A stretch of DNA of 64,000 nucleotides, taken from NCBI RefSeq assembly GCF_901542415.1, contig NZ_CABEHV010000004.1:2029501-2093500 (forward strand), read 5' to 3'. The DNA is from Streptococcus mitis (lineage in GTDB: Bacteria; Bacillota; Bacilli; Lactobacillales; Streptococcaceae). Positions 45,267-57,544 of the stretch are shown here, in pieces. The notes beneath the pieces were generated by a model. That model did no database searches and was not told the DNA's origin. It worked only from the letters and a program-made list of their open reading frames with translations. The translations under genes were made by a program, and so were the position numbers. How positions within the stretch are numbered: position 1 is the first letter of the stretch; every line of letters starts with the position of its first letter.

Positions 45267-45299
45267 AGCAATAACTTAAAAAATGAAAGCGAGAACAAG

Positions 45300-47192
45300 A
45301 TGACACGTTATCAAGATGATTTTTATGATGCAATCAATGGAGAATGGCAACAGACAGCTGAAATCCCAGCAGATAAGTCTCAAACAGGAGGTTTTGTTGA
45401 TTTAGATCAGGAAATTGAAGAACTTATGCTTACGACTACAGATAAGTGGTTGGCAGGTCAAGATGTTCCAGAGGATGCTATCTTGGCAAATTTTGTCAAA
45501 TACCACCGCCTAGTTCGTGATTTTGACAAGAGAGAAGCTGACGGTATCACACCTGTTTTATCTCTTCTTAAAGAATTCCAAGAATTAGAGACTTTTGCAG
45601 ATTTCACTGCTAAATTAGCAGAGTTTGAACTTGCTGGCAAACCAAACTTCCTTCCTTTTGGTGTATCACCAGACTTCATGGATGCCAGAATCAATGTTCT
45701 ATGGGCCAGTGCTCCAAGCACTATCTTGCCAGATACAACCTACTATGCAGAAGACCATCCTCAACGCGAAGAGCTCTTGACTCTTTGGAAAGAAAGCAGT
45801 GCAAATCTTCTCAAGGCTTATGATTTCTCTGATGAAGAAATTGAAGATTTGTTAGAGAAGAGATTAGAACTAGACCGCCGAGTTGCGGCAGTGGTGCTTT
45901 CTAATGAAGAAAGTTCAGAATATGCTAAACTCTACCATCCATATGCTTACGAAGATTTCAAGAAATTTGCGCCTGCCCTACCTTTGGATGACTTCTTCCA
46001 AGTCGTTCTTGGACAAGTACCAGACAAGGTTATCGTAGACGAGGAACGTTTCTGGCAAGCAGCAGACCAATTCTATAGTGAAGAAGCATGGCCTATCCTC
46101 AAGGCAACCTTAATTTTAAGTGTTGTGAATCTCTCAACCAGCTATTTAACAGAAGAAATTCGTGTCTTGTCAGGTGCCTATAGCCGTGCGCTTTCAGGAG
46201 TTCCAGAAGCCAAAGACAAGGTCAAGGCAGCCTACCAGCTGGCACAAGGTCCTTTCAAGCAAGCTTTAGGCCTATGGTATGCCCACGAAAAATTCTCTCC
46301 AGAAGCTAAAGCAGATGTGGAGAAAAAAGTAGCGACTATGATTGATGTTTATAAGGAACGCTTGGCTAAGAATGACTGGCTGACTCCTGAAACTCGTGAC
46401 AAGGCCATCGTTAAACTCAATGTTATCAAGCCTTATATCGGTTACCCAGAAGAATTGCCAGAACGCTACAAGGACAAGGTAGTGGATGAGACTGCTAGTC
46501 TTTTTGACAATGCTCTAGCCTTTGCGCGTGTGGAAATCAAACACAGTTGGAGCAAGTGGAATCAGCCTGTAGACTACAAGGAATGGGGCATGCCTGCTCA
46601 TATGGTCAATGCCTACTACAATCCACAGAAGAACCTGATCGTCTTCCCAGCGGCTATTTTACAGGCTCCTTTCTATGACTTGCATCAGTCATCTTCTGCT
46701 AACTACGGTGGTATTGGGGCGGTTATTGCCCATGAAATTTCCCACGCCTTTGATACCAACGGAGCATCCTTTGATGAAAATGGTAGTCTCAAAGATTGGT
46801 GGACAGAGAGTGACTATGCTGCCTTCAAGGAGAAAACACAAAAAGTCATTGACCAATTTGATGGACAGGATTCTTATGGAGCAACCATTAACGGTAAATT
46901 GACTGTGTCAGAAAACGTGGCTGACTTGGGAGGAATCGCTGCAGCGCTTGAAGCAGCGAAGAGAGAACCAGACTTCTCAGCAGAAGAATTCTTCTACAAC
47001 TTCGGTCGCATTTGGCGCATGAAAGGTCGTCCAGAATTTATGAAACTTTTGGCTAGTGTCGATGTGCACGCACCAGCCAAACTCCGTGTCAATGTACAAG
47101 TACCAAACTTCGATGATTTCTTTACAACCTATGATGTCAAAGAAGGAGACGGTATGTGGCGTTCGCCAGAAGACCGCGTGATTATTTGGTAA
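45300..47192 (+). CDS. pepO: Endopeptidase O, M13 neprilysin family
   Basis: 630-residue zinc metallopeptidase. The zinc site HEISH (about 478-482) and third-ligand ENVADLGG (about 537) are intact, and NAYYNPQKNLIVFPAAIL precedes them as in M13 enzymes. No signal peptide is visible, but streptococcal PepO is reported on the surface and in the medium, binding host proteins. It is divergent from psaBCA across 178 bases that hold the PsaR site, so Mn control of pepO is possible. Confidence 0.95.
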   Translation: MTRYQDDFYDAINGEWQQTAEIPADKSQTGGFVDLDQEIEELMLTTTDKWLAGQDVPEDAILANFVKYHRLVRDFDKREADGITPVLSLLKEFQELETFADFTAKLAEFELAGKPNFLPFGVSPDFMDARINVLWASAPSTILPDTTYYAEDHPQREELLTLWKESSANLLKAYDFSDEEIEDLLEKRLELDRRVAAVVLSNEESSEYAKLYHPYAYEDFKKFAPALPLDDFFQVVLGQVPDKVIVDEERFWQAADQFYSEEAWPILKATLILSVVNLSTSYLTEEIRVLSGAYSRALSGVPEAKDKVKAAYQLAQGPFKQALGLWYAHEKFSPEAKADVEKKVATMIDVYKERLAKNDWLTPETRDKAIVKLNVIKPYIGYPEELPERYKDKVVDETASLFDNALAFARVEIKHSWSKWNQPVDYKEWGMPAHMVNAYYNPQKNLIVFPAAILQAPFYDLHQSSSANYGGIGAVIAHEISHAFDTNGASFDENGSLKDWWTESDYAAFKEKTQKVIDQFDGQDSYGATINGKLTVSENVADLGGIAAALEAAKREPDFSAEEFFYNFGRIWRMKGRPEFMKLLASVDVHAPAKLRVNVQVPNFDDFFTTYDVKEGDGMWRSPEDRVIIW

Positions 47193-47251
47193 TGAATTCA
47201 ATCTAATACTAAAATCCGTAAATCTGCATGGGATGGGTTAAAGAGGTTAAC

Positions 47252-48016
47252 ATGAAGAAATTTTTAATGATGCTTTCAGCTATTCTTACTGTTTTTGTTT
47301 TAGCATCTTGTGGTGCAAATAAAAAAGATGAAAAAATAGAACCTTCGGCAACACAATCATCTTCTACCAAAGAGGAACTGAAGGAAAGCTCTACGAAGTC
47401 AGAGAGCCAAACTAGTACAAGTTCTTCAATGGCAACGCCGTCAACAACAATGGAAACGAAAAGCGAAACAGGAAAAGATTTGTACAAGGAAGTAATAGAG
47501 CGGTACAATCACTATCAGGCACTTTTAAGTAGTGGTGACCGAGAATCCTTGTATGAAAAGTTGAAACAGAATAAGATTTTTTCTGAAGAGTATGGCTATA
47601 TCTTTACACTAAGCACCTACGATAAACCAGCTAGTCTTCATTATGTGTTTGCTGATTTAAATAATGATGGTCAGGATGAATTAATTATTGGAGATAAAAA
47701 ATATATAGGAGCCATTTACTATTTAGAGAATAAACAACCAAAGTTGCTTCATACAGCTTATGTAGCTTCTGCAGGTGGTTTTCGTTCCAGTTTAGTTATT
47801 TATGAAAACGGTCAAGTCAGATATGCAGACTGGCAGTCAACACGACCAGAAATGAACTTAAGTCTGTATGCTTTTGATAAAGACGGAGTACAGAAGATTA
47901 AAGAAGGTATCTTTCAAATTGGTAGTGATCAAAAGCCAGAGCAAATCTTAGAGATTTCTTCTAATGCACTTGATTTAGCTAAATTTGATTGGAAAGAATT
48001 TGAGCCAGTCAACTAG
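47252..48016 (+). CDS. Lipoprotein with Ser/Thr-rich linker, function unknown
   Basis: 254 residues from ATG 47252 (MKKFLMMLSAILTVFVLASC): lipobox LASC with Cys20. Residues about 25-75 are Ser, Thr, Lys and Glu-rich. The globular part contains FADLNNDGQDELIIGDKK, an FG-GAP-like calcium-loop pattern (DxNxDGxDE), and a second beta-rich half. Similar lipoproteins occur in other streptococci, but I know no function. GAGG precedes the start; it follows pepO by 59 bases. Confidence 0.75.
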   Translation: MKKFLMMLSAILTVFVLASCGANKKDEKIEPSATQSSSTKEELKESSTKSESQTSTSSSMATPSTTMETKSETGKDLYKEVIERYNHYQALLSSGDRESLYEKLKQNKIFSEEYGYIFTLSTYDKPASLHYVFADLNNDGQDELIIGDKKYIGAIYYLENKQPKLLHTAYVASAGGFRSSLVIYENGQVRYADWQSTRPEMNLSLYAFDKDGVQKIKEGIFQIGSDQKPEQILEISSNALDLAKFDWKEFEPVN

Positions 48017-48085
48017 TATTTGATGAAATTCAATACTAGACTAGATTCTAAGATCAAAGAATGGAGAATTGAATAGCAATATACA

Positions 48086-48117
48086 AAAACCAAGGATAAA
48101 AATTCCTTGGTTTTTTG
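48086..48117. terminator. Terminator between convergent genes
   Basis: CCAAGGA (48090-48096) and TCCTTGG (48104-48110) with T's on the plus side and A's before; it serves both the lipoprotein gene and the minus-strand hydrolase. Confidence 0.82.
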
Positions 48118-48121
48118 CTTG

Positions 48122-48751
48122 CTAGAAAAAAGGATTAAAGGTCTTTTCATGGGCGATGGTCGTAGCAGGTCCATGCCCTGGATAGACATCGTAGTTTGGT
48201 AGGGTGAAGAGTTGGGTTTGGATACTATGGAGTAGCTGCTCTGTACTACCAGTCGGAAGATCTGTCCGTCCGATTGTTTCTCTAAAGAGGGAATCTCCGG
48301 TCAAGACTAGGTGAGCCTCAGGAAAGACGATTGAAACGCCGCCGATAGAGTGACCTGGTGTTGGCAAGACGGTAAAACGAAATTCCTCAAGCTGGTATTC
48401 CTCATGAAAGACAAAGGTGTGCTCTGCTGGTTTTGCAACCACATCTGCCATATCATCATGACGAGGGAGACCAGAGAGATTATCGACTGGAGTGTAAAGC
48501 CAGCTAGCTTCGCTCTCTGCGATATAGACAGGAGGATTGCCAAAAGTTTCGCGAACTAGGTCCAGACTCATGATATGGTCATAATGAGCGTGGGTCAAGA
48601 GAATAGCGCAGATCGGTTTGTTGATGCTCTCTATTGTCTGACGAATGGCTTCCCAATGGCTACCAGGATCGACAACGATGAGGTGTTTTTCACCTTCTAG
48701 GTAATAGGTGTTTTCATAGGCAACAGGATTCACAGTTTTATGGATTTTCAT
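48122..48751 (-). CDS. Metallo-beta-lactamase-fold hydrolase (glyoxalase II-like)
   Basis: 209 residues. The dinuclear metal site is complete: THAHYDH (about 53-59), PTPGHSIGG (His near 133), TGDSLF (Asp near 152) and a final YPGHGPATTI (His near 195). This fold covers glyoxalase II, sulfur dioxygenases and other hydrolases; the substrate here cannot be told from sequence. No close operon partner. Confidence 0.88.
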   Translation of the reverse strand: MKIHKTVNPVAYENTYYLEGEKHLIVVDPGSHWEAIRQTIESINKPICAILLTHAHYDHIMSLDLVRETFGNPPVYIAESEASWLYTPVDNLSGLPRHDDMADVVAKPAEHTFVFHEEYQLEEFRFTVLPTPGHSIGGVSIVFPEAHLVLTGDSLFRETIGRTDLPTGSTEQLLHSIQTQLFTLPNYDVYPGHGPATTIAHEKTFNPFF

Positions 48752-49366
48752 ACTAGCTCCAATCTCAAAGAATGTACTAAATTAAGTATAGCACAGTTAG
48801 GGAGAATAAAGTGGATAGAAAATCCTTCTCTTTTAAAGAATGTTAGTTGCTATCTACTTCATTCTGTTCAAAATAGGGGTGGCTGTTTTACAGCTAGGAA
48901 CTAGCTAGAATTTTTAATGATTTCACAGAGATTTTAAATGAGTTGGAGAGTAAATGATTAAAAAATGATAATGAATTAAGAAAAGTGCATCTATTAATGG
49001 AATAAAGTTTGTGATAAAAGAAAATAAAATATACATGTAAAGTTAATTTGCGTTAATATATTGAATTCTCAAAACTCTAGTATCTAACCTATAACAACTT
49101 GCTATATCTAATCATACAAGTCAAAGAGTCTGAAAATTATTGTATTTTTGGAAAATATTTATTTTTAATTTAGAATAAAAAAAAGAAGCTATTTTATTTG
49201 CTATGCACTAGAAAATATGATATCATAAAGTCGTATGTTGTAGACAATTTTATGATATTGAAAATGACCTCTAACATCTTTTGTTTCAGCTGAGTTTAGC
49301 AGTTAATTTTCGATATCAAGAACTTGTAAACTAACATCAAAATAAAAAAGGAGGTTGTAGGTCTAA
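48752..49366. other. AT-rich non-coding gap upstream of the adhesin
   Basis: 615 bases, very AT-rich, no credible gene. A palindrome TATGATATCATA lies at about 49217-49228. TTGCTA (49198-49203) and TATCAT (49221-49226), 17 bases apart, could be the adhesin promoter. AAAAGGAGG (about 49347-49355) is the adhesin ribosome site. Confidence 0.55.
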
Positions 49367-52300
49367 ATGAAAGGCAAGCAACAAGATTATAGAGTATAGA
49401 AATATATACGATACGGAATTCGTAAATATAGTTTTGGTGCAGCGTCGGTAGCTATTGCGGCTGGACTTATGTTCCTAGGAAATGGGGCTGTATCAGCAAC
49501 TGAAGTACAGGGAACTGAAGTGGCAGTAGCATCAACGACATCAAAAGTACAAGATGGGGTTCCGTCATCTGACAAAGGAAAATCTGAGTCAGAGACTGCA
49601 TCTACCAACGCAACAGTAGAAAGCAAATCAGAAGCTATTAAGGTTGCAGATAAAGTAGCTTTGACAAATAAAGTAGCAGCTTTGGAAGCGAAATTGTCTA
49701 CTGCTAAGAAAGCGGACGCAGCAGCTCAAACAGCAGTTAAAGAAGCATTGGTTTCAGCTAAAGCAATTCTAGCGAAGGCAGATGCTAGTCAAGCAGATGT
49801 TGATGCAGAAGTAGCTAAAATTGCTGATTTGACTGCTGTTTTGACAGAGTCAGACGCAACTGCTCAAAAAGCTGAAGAGGCAAAAAAAGCAGAGGAAGCT
49901 AAAAAAGCTGAAACAGCAAAAACAGCTACCCCTATCACTGAGGCTAAAAAAGTTTTGGACCAAGTGACGTCAGAAGCGGAAGTAACTAATGTCCTTGCAG
50001 AAGAAGCTGTTCGTAAGAATCATGTTGAGGGTGAAAATAAAGAAGCAATCGAAGCGGCGGTTGCAAAAAACAAAGAGATTATTGCAGAAGCTAAAAAGAC
50101 CTTGGACGTAAAAGACTTGACTGTCAAAGAAATTGATGCTCAACTTTCACGCTTAAACGAGTCTATCCTTGCGGTATACAATGACCTTAAAAAAGCAGGA
50201 ATCGGTCGTGATGGGAAGCTTGCTGTAGCCTTAGCACCTCAAGATTTCTATGCTGAAGCAACTGCTAATTCAAACGGTACACGTACCACTCATTTTAATC
50301 CTGTTACTGCAGCAACTGCTACAGGTATGGATATTTATAAGTACAATCCTGACGGAACAGCGACTCGAGATGGTTCTAATCAGTCAGGAGAGTTGAATAG
50401 AGTAACTACTGTAACAGGAGGGACTGCTGAAGGTTTAGAAGTTGTTGTCTATTCTAATCAACGTAATGGTTCAGAAATTAACCCTGCTAATGGTTTGACA
50501 TCTGCTGAAGGTGGTAAAATAGGTCACAACAACAAGGGACGTATGGATTATCCCCTTACTCCAGAAATGGCTAAAAAACTAGCTAAAGAAGCAGAACTTT
50601 GGAGAGGTAAACCTCGTCCAAGTGGTAGCAATAATTTTTCAGGTGGTGCCAATGTATTCTCAAATGGAGGTCCATACGAATTCCTTGCAACAGAAATCTA
50701 TAAATTGGGATATGAGCAAGGAATTGATCGTGTCTACATTCCAGGTATCAAGTCTCGATTTGGAGTGACAGATGCAGCGGCTAAAAAAGGTTGGTCCTTT
50801 ACAGGTATTGATGGTTCAGGACTTGCTGCTACACCTTACAATCTACCTAATGGTCTTGTGTATGATGCTACAAACGATGTTGTCGAAGGGATTGTTACAA
50901 GTAATATTGAAAATGGGGTACAAGACTTCAAACTTAAAGCAATCTTTACAAACAGCAAAACAGGTGCAGTAGTAACAACTCAATTTGCAAATATGCGTTT
51001 GGGTTGGGTAGGTTGGATCGATACAACTCCGCCAACTATCGCAACAGATAATGCAGTCTACGAACGTACAGTTGGCCAAGACATCGATATTGATATCAAG
51101 TATCAAGACGCATCAGGTGCTCGTACAATGCGCGGTCGAAGTGCGAACGTATCTTATACTAAAGCTGATGGGACAACAACATTGATTCGTCAACGATATG
51201 AAACTGCCGTAACTGGTATTGCTGGTGTCAATGTAAATAAACAAAGTCAAGTTCTTGATGAAACAGCAACAACAATTCCAGGTGTTAGCTATCAGATGGA
51301 TCCAAATAAAAGAGCGGAGTCTGTTACTATTGATGGTCAAGCTTCATATAATTCTCCTGCTAAATTGTCTGGTGCCTTGACCGAAGCAGGTGTGTTTTAT
51401 GTATCAACTTTTGCTAAAGATTACAATAGTACTGATGGTTCACGTGAACAGTGGATTCAATCTGGTCAGGAAACACAAGGAAATATTACAGTTGTCGTTA
51501 AACCAAAAGTAGAAGCTTTGAATATTGAAACCTACTCAGAAACTGTTCCTGTGACTATTTCTAAAGGTGCAACAAACGCTGTAGTTACTATGCCAGATGG
51601 AACGAAGACTGTCCTTCAAAATCAAAATGGAAGTTGGGTTGTAGTTGCATCAGGAGAAGATGTAGATGGCAATGCAGTAACAACAACCAATAGGGCTGCA
51701 GCAGTAGGCACAAATTTGGGTACAGTAGGTGGAAAAATTAATGTTCCAGTTACACAAGCTGCAACTGCAAAAGCTGGAGTGGATAACATCAAGGTTGAAG
51801 CAATCACTGAAAATATCAAGGCTACTTTCCTACGTAATAAGGTAGTGCTGAAAGATGTGGACAAAACTACTCATGAAGCTACGTTGAACTCTAAAACTGG
51901 TCATTGGGAGCTTCCAGCAGAATATTCTACTATTCAGACTACGAATGCAGACGGAACATATACATTAACTAAACGTCAAGTCTATACTGAGACTCAATTA
52001 GATGGTTCTCAAAACTTCTATATCTATACATACAAACGTACATTTGAAACAGATGGAACAATTAAGAGTGTTGATGCGGTAACTCGTCATAAAACAACAG
52101 TTGCAAGTAAAAATGGAACATCTGCAGATGGAATGTCTGTTACAGTAACCTACAATAAAGTTACAGATGCATGGACTGCTTCTGATGGTTCTACTGTGAT
52201 AGCTACTAAACTTGGAGATTCATCATGGGACATCAAGACTTCATCAGGATTTGGTGGTGAAGTTCGTGCTCGCAAAGCAACAAGCACAGATGTTGCGACT

Positions 52301-55300
52301 ATCATTAACACAAAACCAACTGCAAAATCAACAAGCTATGAATCAACTAAGGGAACAACTGTTGACCTTCGTAATGCGGCACAAGCTGCAGTTACGATTG
52401 CAGATAAAGAAGATACTGCTCATAGTAAAACGACTTACATTACTCGTTTGACAGTAACATCACCATCTGGAGCTCAAAAAGTATATGATACAAAGACAGA
52501 TGCTGCAGCTTACACATTAGCTAGTAACTATGTTTTATCAGAAGTGGGTGTGTATAAAGTTGTTGTAGATGTGATTGATAGTAACGGAAATGTTGTTACG
52601 GCTACTTTGGATGGTACAGATTCAGGTACAGATTCAGGTGCAGGTTCATCTGTAGCTCAAACAACTTACACCATTACGGTTAAGGATACGATTGTAGGTC
52701 ACAATGTTACATCATCTGATATCCAAGGAGCTACTCAAACAGGAACACCAACCTTTACTTCTGTAGGTGATGGTTCAACCATCTCACCAAGTGCAACATC
52801 ACTAGCTAAGTTGGTTGCCACTGATGGTAGTCTAGTTGAGACTTTAAAAGTTGCAAATGAGGGAACTTATACAATTAACCCAGCAACAGGTGTTGTAACC
52901 TTCGAACCACTTCCAACATTCACAGGACCAGCAACTCCAGTAACTGTCCAACTAACTGCTATTTTAGGTAGAGATGCTAACAATGCTAATATTACTGCAA
53001 CTGCGACAGCTACATATACACCAACAGTAGTTCCAGTAAAACCAACAGCAGTAGCATCTCAAACAACTGGACCTCAAGGGAAAGCCCAAACTTCTGCTAT
53101 TAAGTTTGACGCAGCAGATACAGATGATACAACTGTAAACTTTGCTAAAGGAACAGTTTCTATTGATGCAAATACAACAAAATCTGTTGATCTTAATACA
53201 GCATCAGTAACTCTTCTTAATGAAAACGGTGATGCTGTACCGTCTGTAACAGTTGCAAATGAGGGAACTTATACACTGGATAAAGCGACAAATGTTATTA
53301 CTTTCCAACCAGTCGCAACATTCACAGGAACTGTTACAAAACCAGTTAATGTACGTATTGCAGATGCAAATAGTACTACTGTAACAACTACTTACACTCC
53401 AACTGTTACAGATGTAACTATGACAGCTGAAAATGCAACATCTGAAGACGTTCAAGGTAAAACACAAACTGGAACACCAGAATTTGAAACATCAGATCCA
53501 TCAGTAACGATTGCAACACGTCAGTTGATTGATCCATCAACGATGCAACCAACTACTAGTGTTACAATTGCAAATGAAGGAACATACACAATTGATCCAA
53601 CAACAGGTGTTGTAACCTTCGTACCAGTCCCAACATTTACTAGAGAAGGAACAGGAGTAACTGTTCAAGCAACAGACTCAAATGGTGAGACAGCAACAGC
53701 TACTTATAAACCAACTGTAACACCAATCACGATTACTGGTGAAGATGTAACATCTAAGAATATTCAAGGTGAACAGCAGTCAGAAACACCACTATTCTCA
53801 TCATCAGATGAGAGTGCTCCAGTATCAAATTACAAACTTGTAGATCCAGCTACTGGAAATCCAACGACTGAACCTTCAGTGACTGTTGAAAATGTTGGTA
53901 CATACACAATTGATTCAACAACAGGTGTAGTAACATTCCAACCAGTTGCAACTTATAAAGGAACACCAACACCAGTAAAAGTTCAAGCATCAGCTACTAT
54001 TACTAATGAAAAAGGTGAATCAACAGTCATCACAGGTACAGCTACCTATACTCCAACAGTAGTTCCTGTAGCCCCAACAGCTAAAGAATCAGCGACAGTT
54101 GGTAAACAAGGTCAAGCGCAAACGTCACAAATTGTTTTTGACACCCCTGATACAGATGCTACAACATTGAACTTCGCTAAAGGAGAAACATCTGAAGTAT
54201 TAGGTGAAGATGGTCAACCAAAATCAGTTGCTCTTAATAAGAGTACTTTGACACTTCTTGATGCGAACGGAAATTCTGTAACTACAGTTACGGTTGATGG
54301 TGAAGGAACTTACACTCTTGATAAAACAACTAATGCCATTACATTCCAACCAACTGAAGAATTCACAGGCAAAGCTACACCAGTGCGTGTGCAAATTGCA
54401 GATGTCAACGGTACTACTGTAACAACTAATTACACTCCAACTGTTGTTGCTGAAGATGGAACTGTCATTGTTGAGTACAAGGATGAAGAAGGTAACGTTA
54501 TCTCTCCTTCAACAACTCCAGTAAACAACGAAAAAGTAACAACTCCATTTACAACTGAACCAAAAGAAATTACTGGTTACACTCTTGTTAAAGTGGCAAC
54601 AACAAATGGTACGGTTGATGAAGCTACTAAGAATGTTTCAGGTAAGGTTACAAATGATACAACTACTGTAACATATACTTATAGAAAGAATGTTCAAACA
54701 GCAACTATTTCTTACTATGATGTGACAACTGGTGCAGAAGTTGCGATTGATTCAGCTAAAGTACCAGCAGCATCTGTTGAGACAGTAGAAGGTGTTTATA
54801 ACGGTGCTATCGACTTTACTAATCGTGAAAAAGCAATTGCAGCTCTTGAAAAAGCTGGCTATACGTTAGTAGAAGACAGTTTCGTTGCAGCAACGACAGC
54901 TGATAAACTGTTTGATAACGACACAGCGGTAACTCAAAACTTCAAGGTAACAGTTAAACAACGTGTGGAACCAGTAACTCCAAATGATGAGAAACCTGTT
55001 CCAGGTCAACCAGTTAATCCAGAAGATCCAAACTCACCAGTATGGCCAAATACTGCAGAAAATCTTGAGTTAACTAAGACAGTTACTCGTACAATCAAGT
55101 ACCGCTACAACGATGAGAATGGTAAAGAAGTAACAGCTGATGAAGTTCAAACAGTAACCTTCACACGTAGCGCAAGCGTTAACTTGGTAACAGGAAATGT
55201 GGAATACACTGACTGGTCAGCAGCACAAACGCTTGAGGAAGTAGTTTCTCCAGAAGTAGCTAATTATACTTACGATAAGGAAACTGTTCCAAGTCTTGAG

Positions 55301-57517
55301 GTAACAAACGAGTCAACTGATAGTACAGTATACGTTATCTATAAACCAGTAGCGCCAACTACAACACCTGCTACATCAACTGATATCCAAGGTAAGCCAC
55401 AGACAGGTACTCCAACATATAAACATGCTGATGGAACTGAGTTGAAACCAACAACAGATAATCCAGCTAAGTTCGTTGGAACTGAGGAAACAACTATTCC
55501 AGCTACTAAGGATGGTAAGACAGTTGGTACATATACAATCGATCCAACTGGTACAGTAACCTTCACACCAAATAAAGACTTCGTTGGCACACCAGATCCA
55601 GCTAAAGTAGTTGTAACAGATCCTACAAATGGTACAACTGTTGAGTCAAGTTACACTCCAACTGTAACCCCAGTTACACCAACAGGTGTGGATACAGGTT
55701 CTACAGGTCCTAAGAACACTCCTCAATCTGGTACACCAACATTTGTACCTGGTCATAAAGATGTACCAATGGACAATACTGTTCCTGCTAAATTTGAAGA
55801 TGGTACAACAAGTAAAACAGTTCCAAACGAAGGAACATATACTGTTGATCCAACAGGTAAGGTAACCTTCACACCAAATAAAGATTTCGTTGGAACTGCA
55901 ACAGGAGTAACTATTGTACGTAAAGACACTAACGGAACAGAGGTAAAAGCTAAGTATACACCAACTGTTTATGAAGTGAAGTCTGATACACAAGTTGCAA
56001 CTGTAACTTACAAAGATACTAAGGGAACAATTCTTGGTGAAGTGGATATCCTTCAAGGTGATTCTGGTTCTGAAATGAACTACTCTACTGCAGAACGTAT
56101 CAACGCACTGAAAAAACTTGGCTACGAACTTGTATCTGATGAGTTTACAAAAGCTGATGGCAGCAAGCAATCATTTGATAATGATACAAATGCTGTTCAA
56201 AAATTTGTAGTCACTGTTCAACCACGCCTTGTTCCAGTTATTCCAAGTGATGTGACACCAGTTCCAGGTCAACCAATTAATCCAGAGGATCCAAACTCAC
56301 CAGTATGGCCTGAAAGCGTTAAGGAATTGACAACTTCAGAAGAAGTAACTCGTACAATTACTTATGTTGATGAAGATGGTAAAGAGGTTACTACTTCTGT
56401 GACTTCATCAGTTAAATTCACTCGTGATGCTAAGGTGAACTTAGTGACAGGTGAAGTTACTTACGGCGAATGGAAAGCAGCTACAACTGATGTTCTTTCT
56501 GGTAACAAACTTCCACTTGTTAAAGGTTATATTGCAGTAAGTGGAGATATTGAAGCATCTACTAAGGATCAAACTGTTAAGGCTGAAGACAAAGATATCG
56601 TTCAAAAAGTTGTCTATAAGAAACTTGGAGCCTTGATTCCAAACGTGCCAGGACAAACAAATCCTCCACGTATTGATTATCCAAATGATCCAAATGGTGA
56701 TCCAACTAAACCAGGTGTACCAACGGAAGATATTGTAATTCCTTATGTTCCAGGTTACATTCCAAGAGATAAAGATGGAAATCCATTGAAACCAGTTGAT
56801 CCAGAAGATCCAACTAAAGGTTATGTGCCACCAACATTACCAACTGATCCAAGTCAAGATACACCAATCAACTATACTAAGATTACAACGTCTTATGTGA
56901 CAGTTGATCCAAATGGTAAAGAAATCTCTATTCCAGATTATCCAACAGTTGAGGGTAACCAACCTAAGAAAGATATCCCAGGATACGAGTTTGTTAAGAC
57001 TACAACTGATAAAGATGGTAATGTAACTCACGTTTACCGTAAAGTAGTTAAGACAACTACATCATTCGTAGATGGAAATGGTAACCCAGTTTCACCAAAT
57101 GAAGAAGGTAACCAACCTAAGAAAGATATCCCAGGATACGAGTTTGTTAAGACTACAACTGATAAAGATGGTAATGTAACTCACGTTTACCGTAAAGTAG
57201 TTAAGACAACTACATCATTCGTAGACGGAAATGGTAACCCAGTTTCACCAAATGAAGAAGGTAACCAACCTAAGAAAGATATCCCAGGATACGAGTTTGT
57301 TAAGACTACAACTGATAAAGATGGTAATGTAAGTCACGTTTACCGTAAAGTTGTTCCTGCTGCTCCAAAACAAGAACAATCTAAACCAGCTCCAGCTAAA
57401 CCAGCTAAGGAATTGCCAAATACTGGTACAGAAGATCACTCTAGCCTAGCAGCTCTTGGACTTCTTGGAGTATTGAGTGGATTTGGTCTTGTAGCACGCA
57501 AGAAAAAAGAAGACTAA
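49367..57517 (+). CDS. CshA-type LPXTG fibrillar adhesin; in-frame amber codon in the signal peptide
   Basis: Giant cell-wall protein, about 2,716 codons. ATG 49367 has a strong site (AAAAGGAGG), but codon 11 is TAG (49397-49399); the YSIRK-type signal RKYSFGAASVAIAAGLMFLG follows in frame. ATG 49469 could start 2,682 residues, but without the signal peptide. Parts: Ala/Lys/Glu-rich helical region (to about codon 270), non-repetitive CshA-like domain with FANMRLGWVGWIDTTPP, seven CshA-type beta repeats (GTYTIDPTTGVVTF pattern; five at 52680-54440, two at 55345-55975), MucBP/Mub-type modules between and after them, three 51-residue repeats, LPNTG (57413-57427), a hydrophobic helix and RKKKED. 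It mediates adhesion by family. As written it would not be exported, unless the stop is suppressed or is a sequence error. Confidence 0.85.
52680..55980 (+). repeat. CshA-type repeats of the adhesin
   Basis: Seven units of about 100-125 residues, each with a Q(T/S)xTPxF-like start (DIQGKPQTGTPTY type), a central GTYTIDPTTGVVTFxP and a closing TYTPTV. Units 1-5 are consecutive (about 52680-54440); units 6-7 (about 55345-55975) lie after mucin-binding-type modules. They diverge clearly from each other, so this is an old expansion. Confidence 0.8.
56954..57350 (+). repeat. 153-bp tandem repeats near the adhesin C-terminus
   Basis: GGTAACCAACCTAAGAAAGA recurs at 56954, 57107 and 57260, exactly 153 bp (51 codons) apart. 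Each unit encodes GNQPKKDIPGYEFVKTTTDK, then DGNVTHVYRKVV and a TTTSFVDGNGNPVSPN segment, a MucBP-like module. The units are almost identical at the DNA level, so copy number probably varies between strains. Confidence 0.9.
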
Positions 57518-57544
57518 TGTTTTAATATTTAAAATATTAAACAA

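Noticed and set aside
52680-55980. A CRISPR-like array in the adhesin
   Set aside because: The repeats are long, in frame and protein-coding, with no short unit-spacer pattern; no cas genes in the window.
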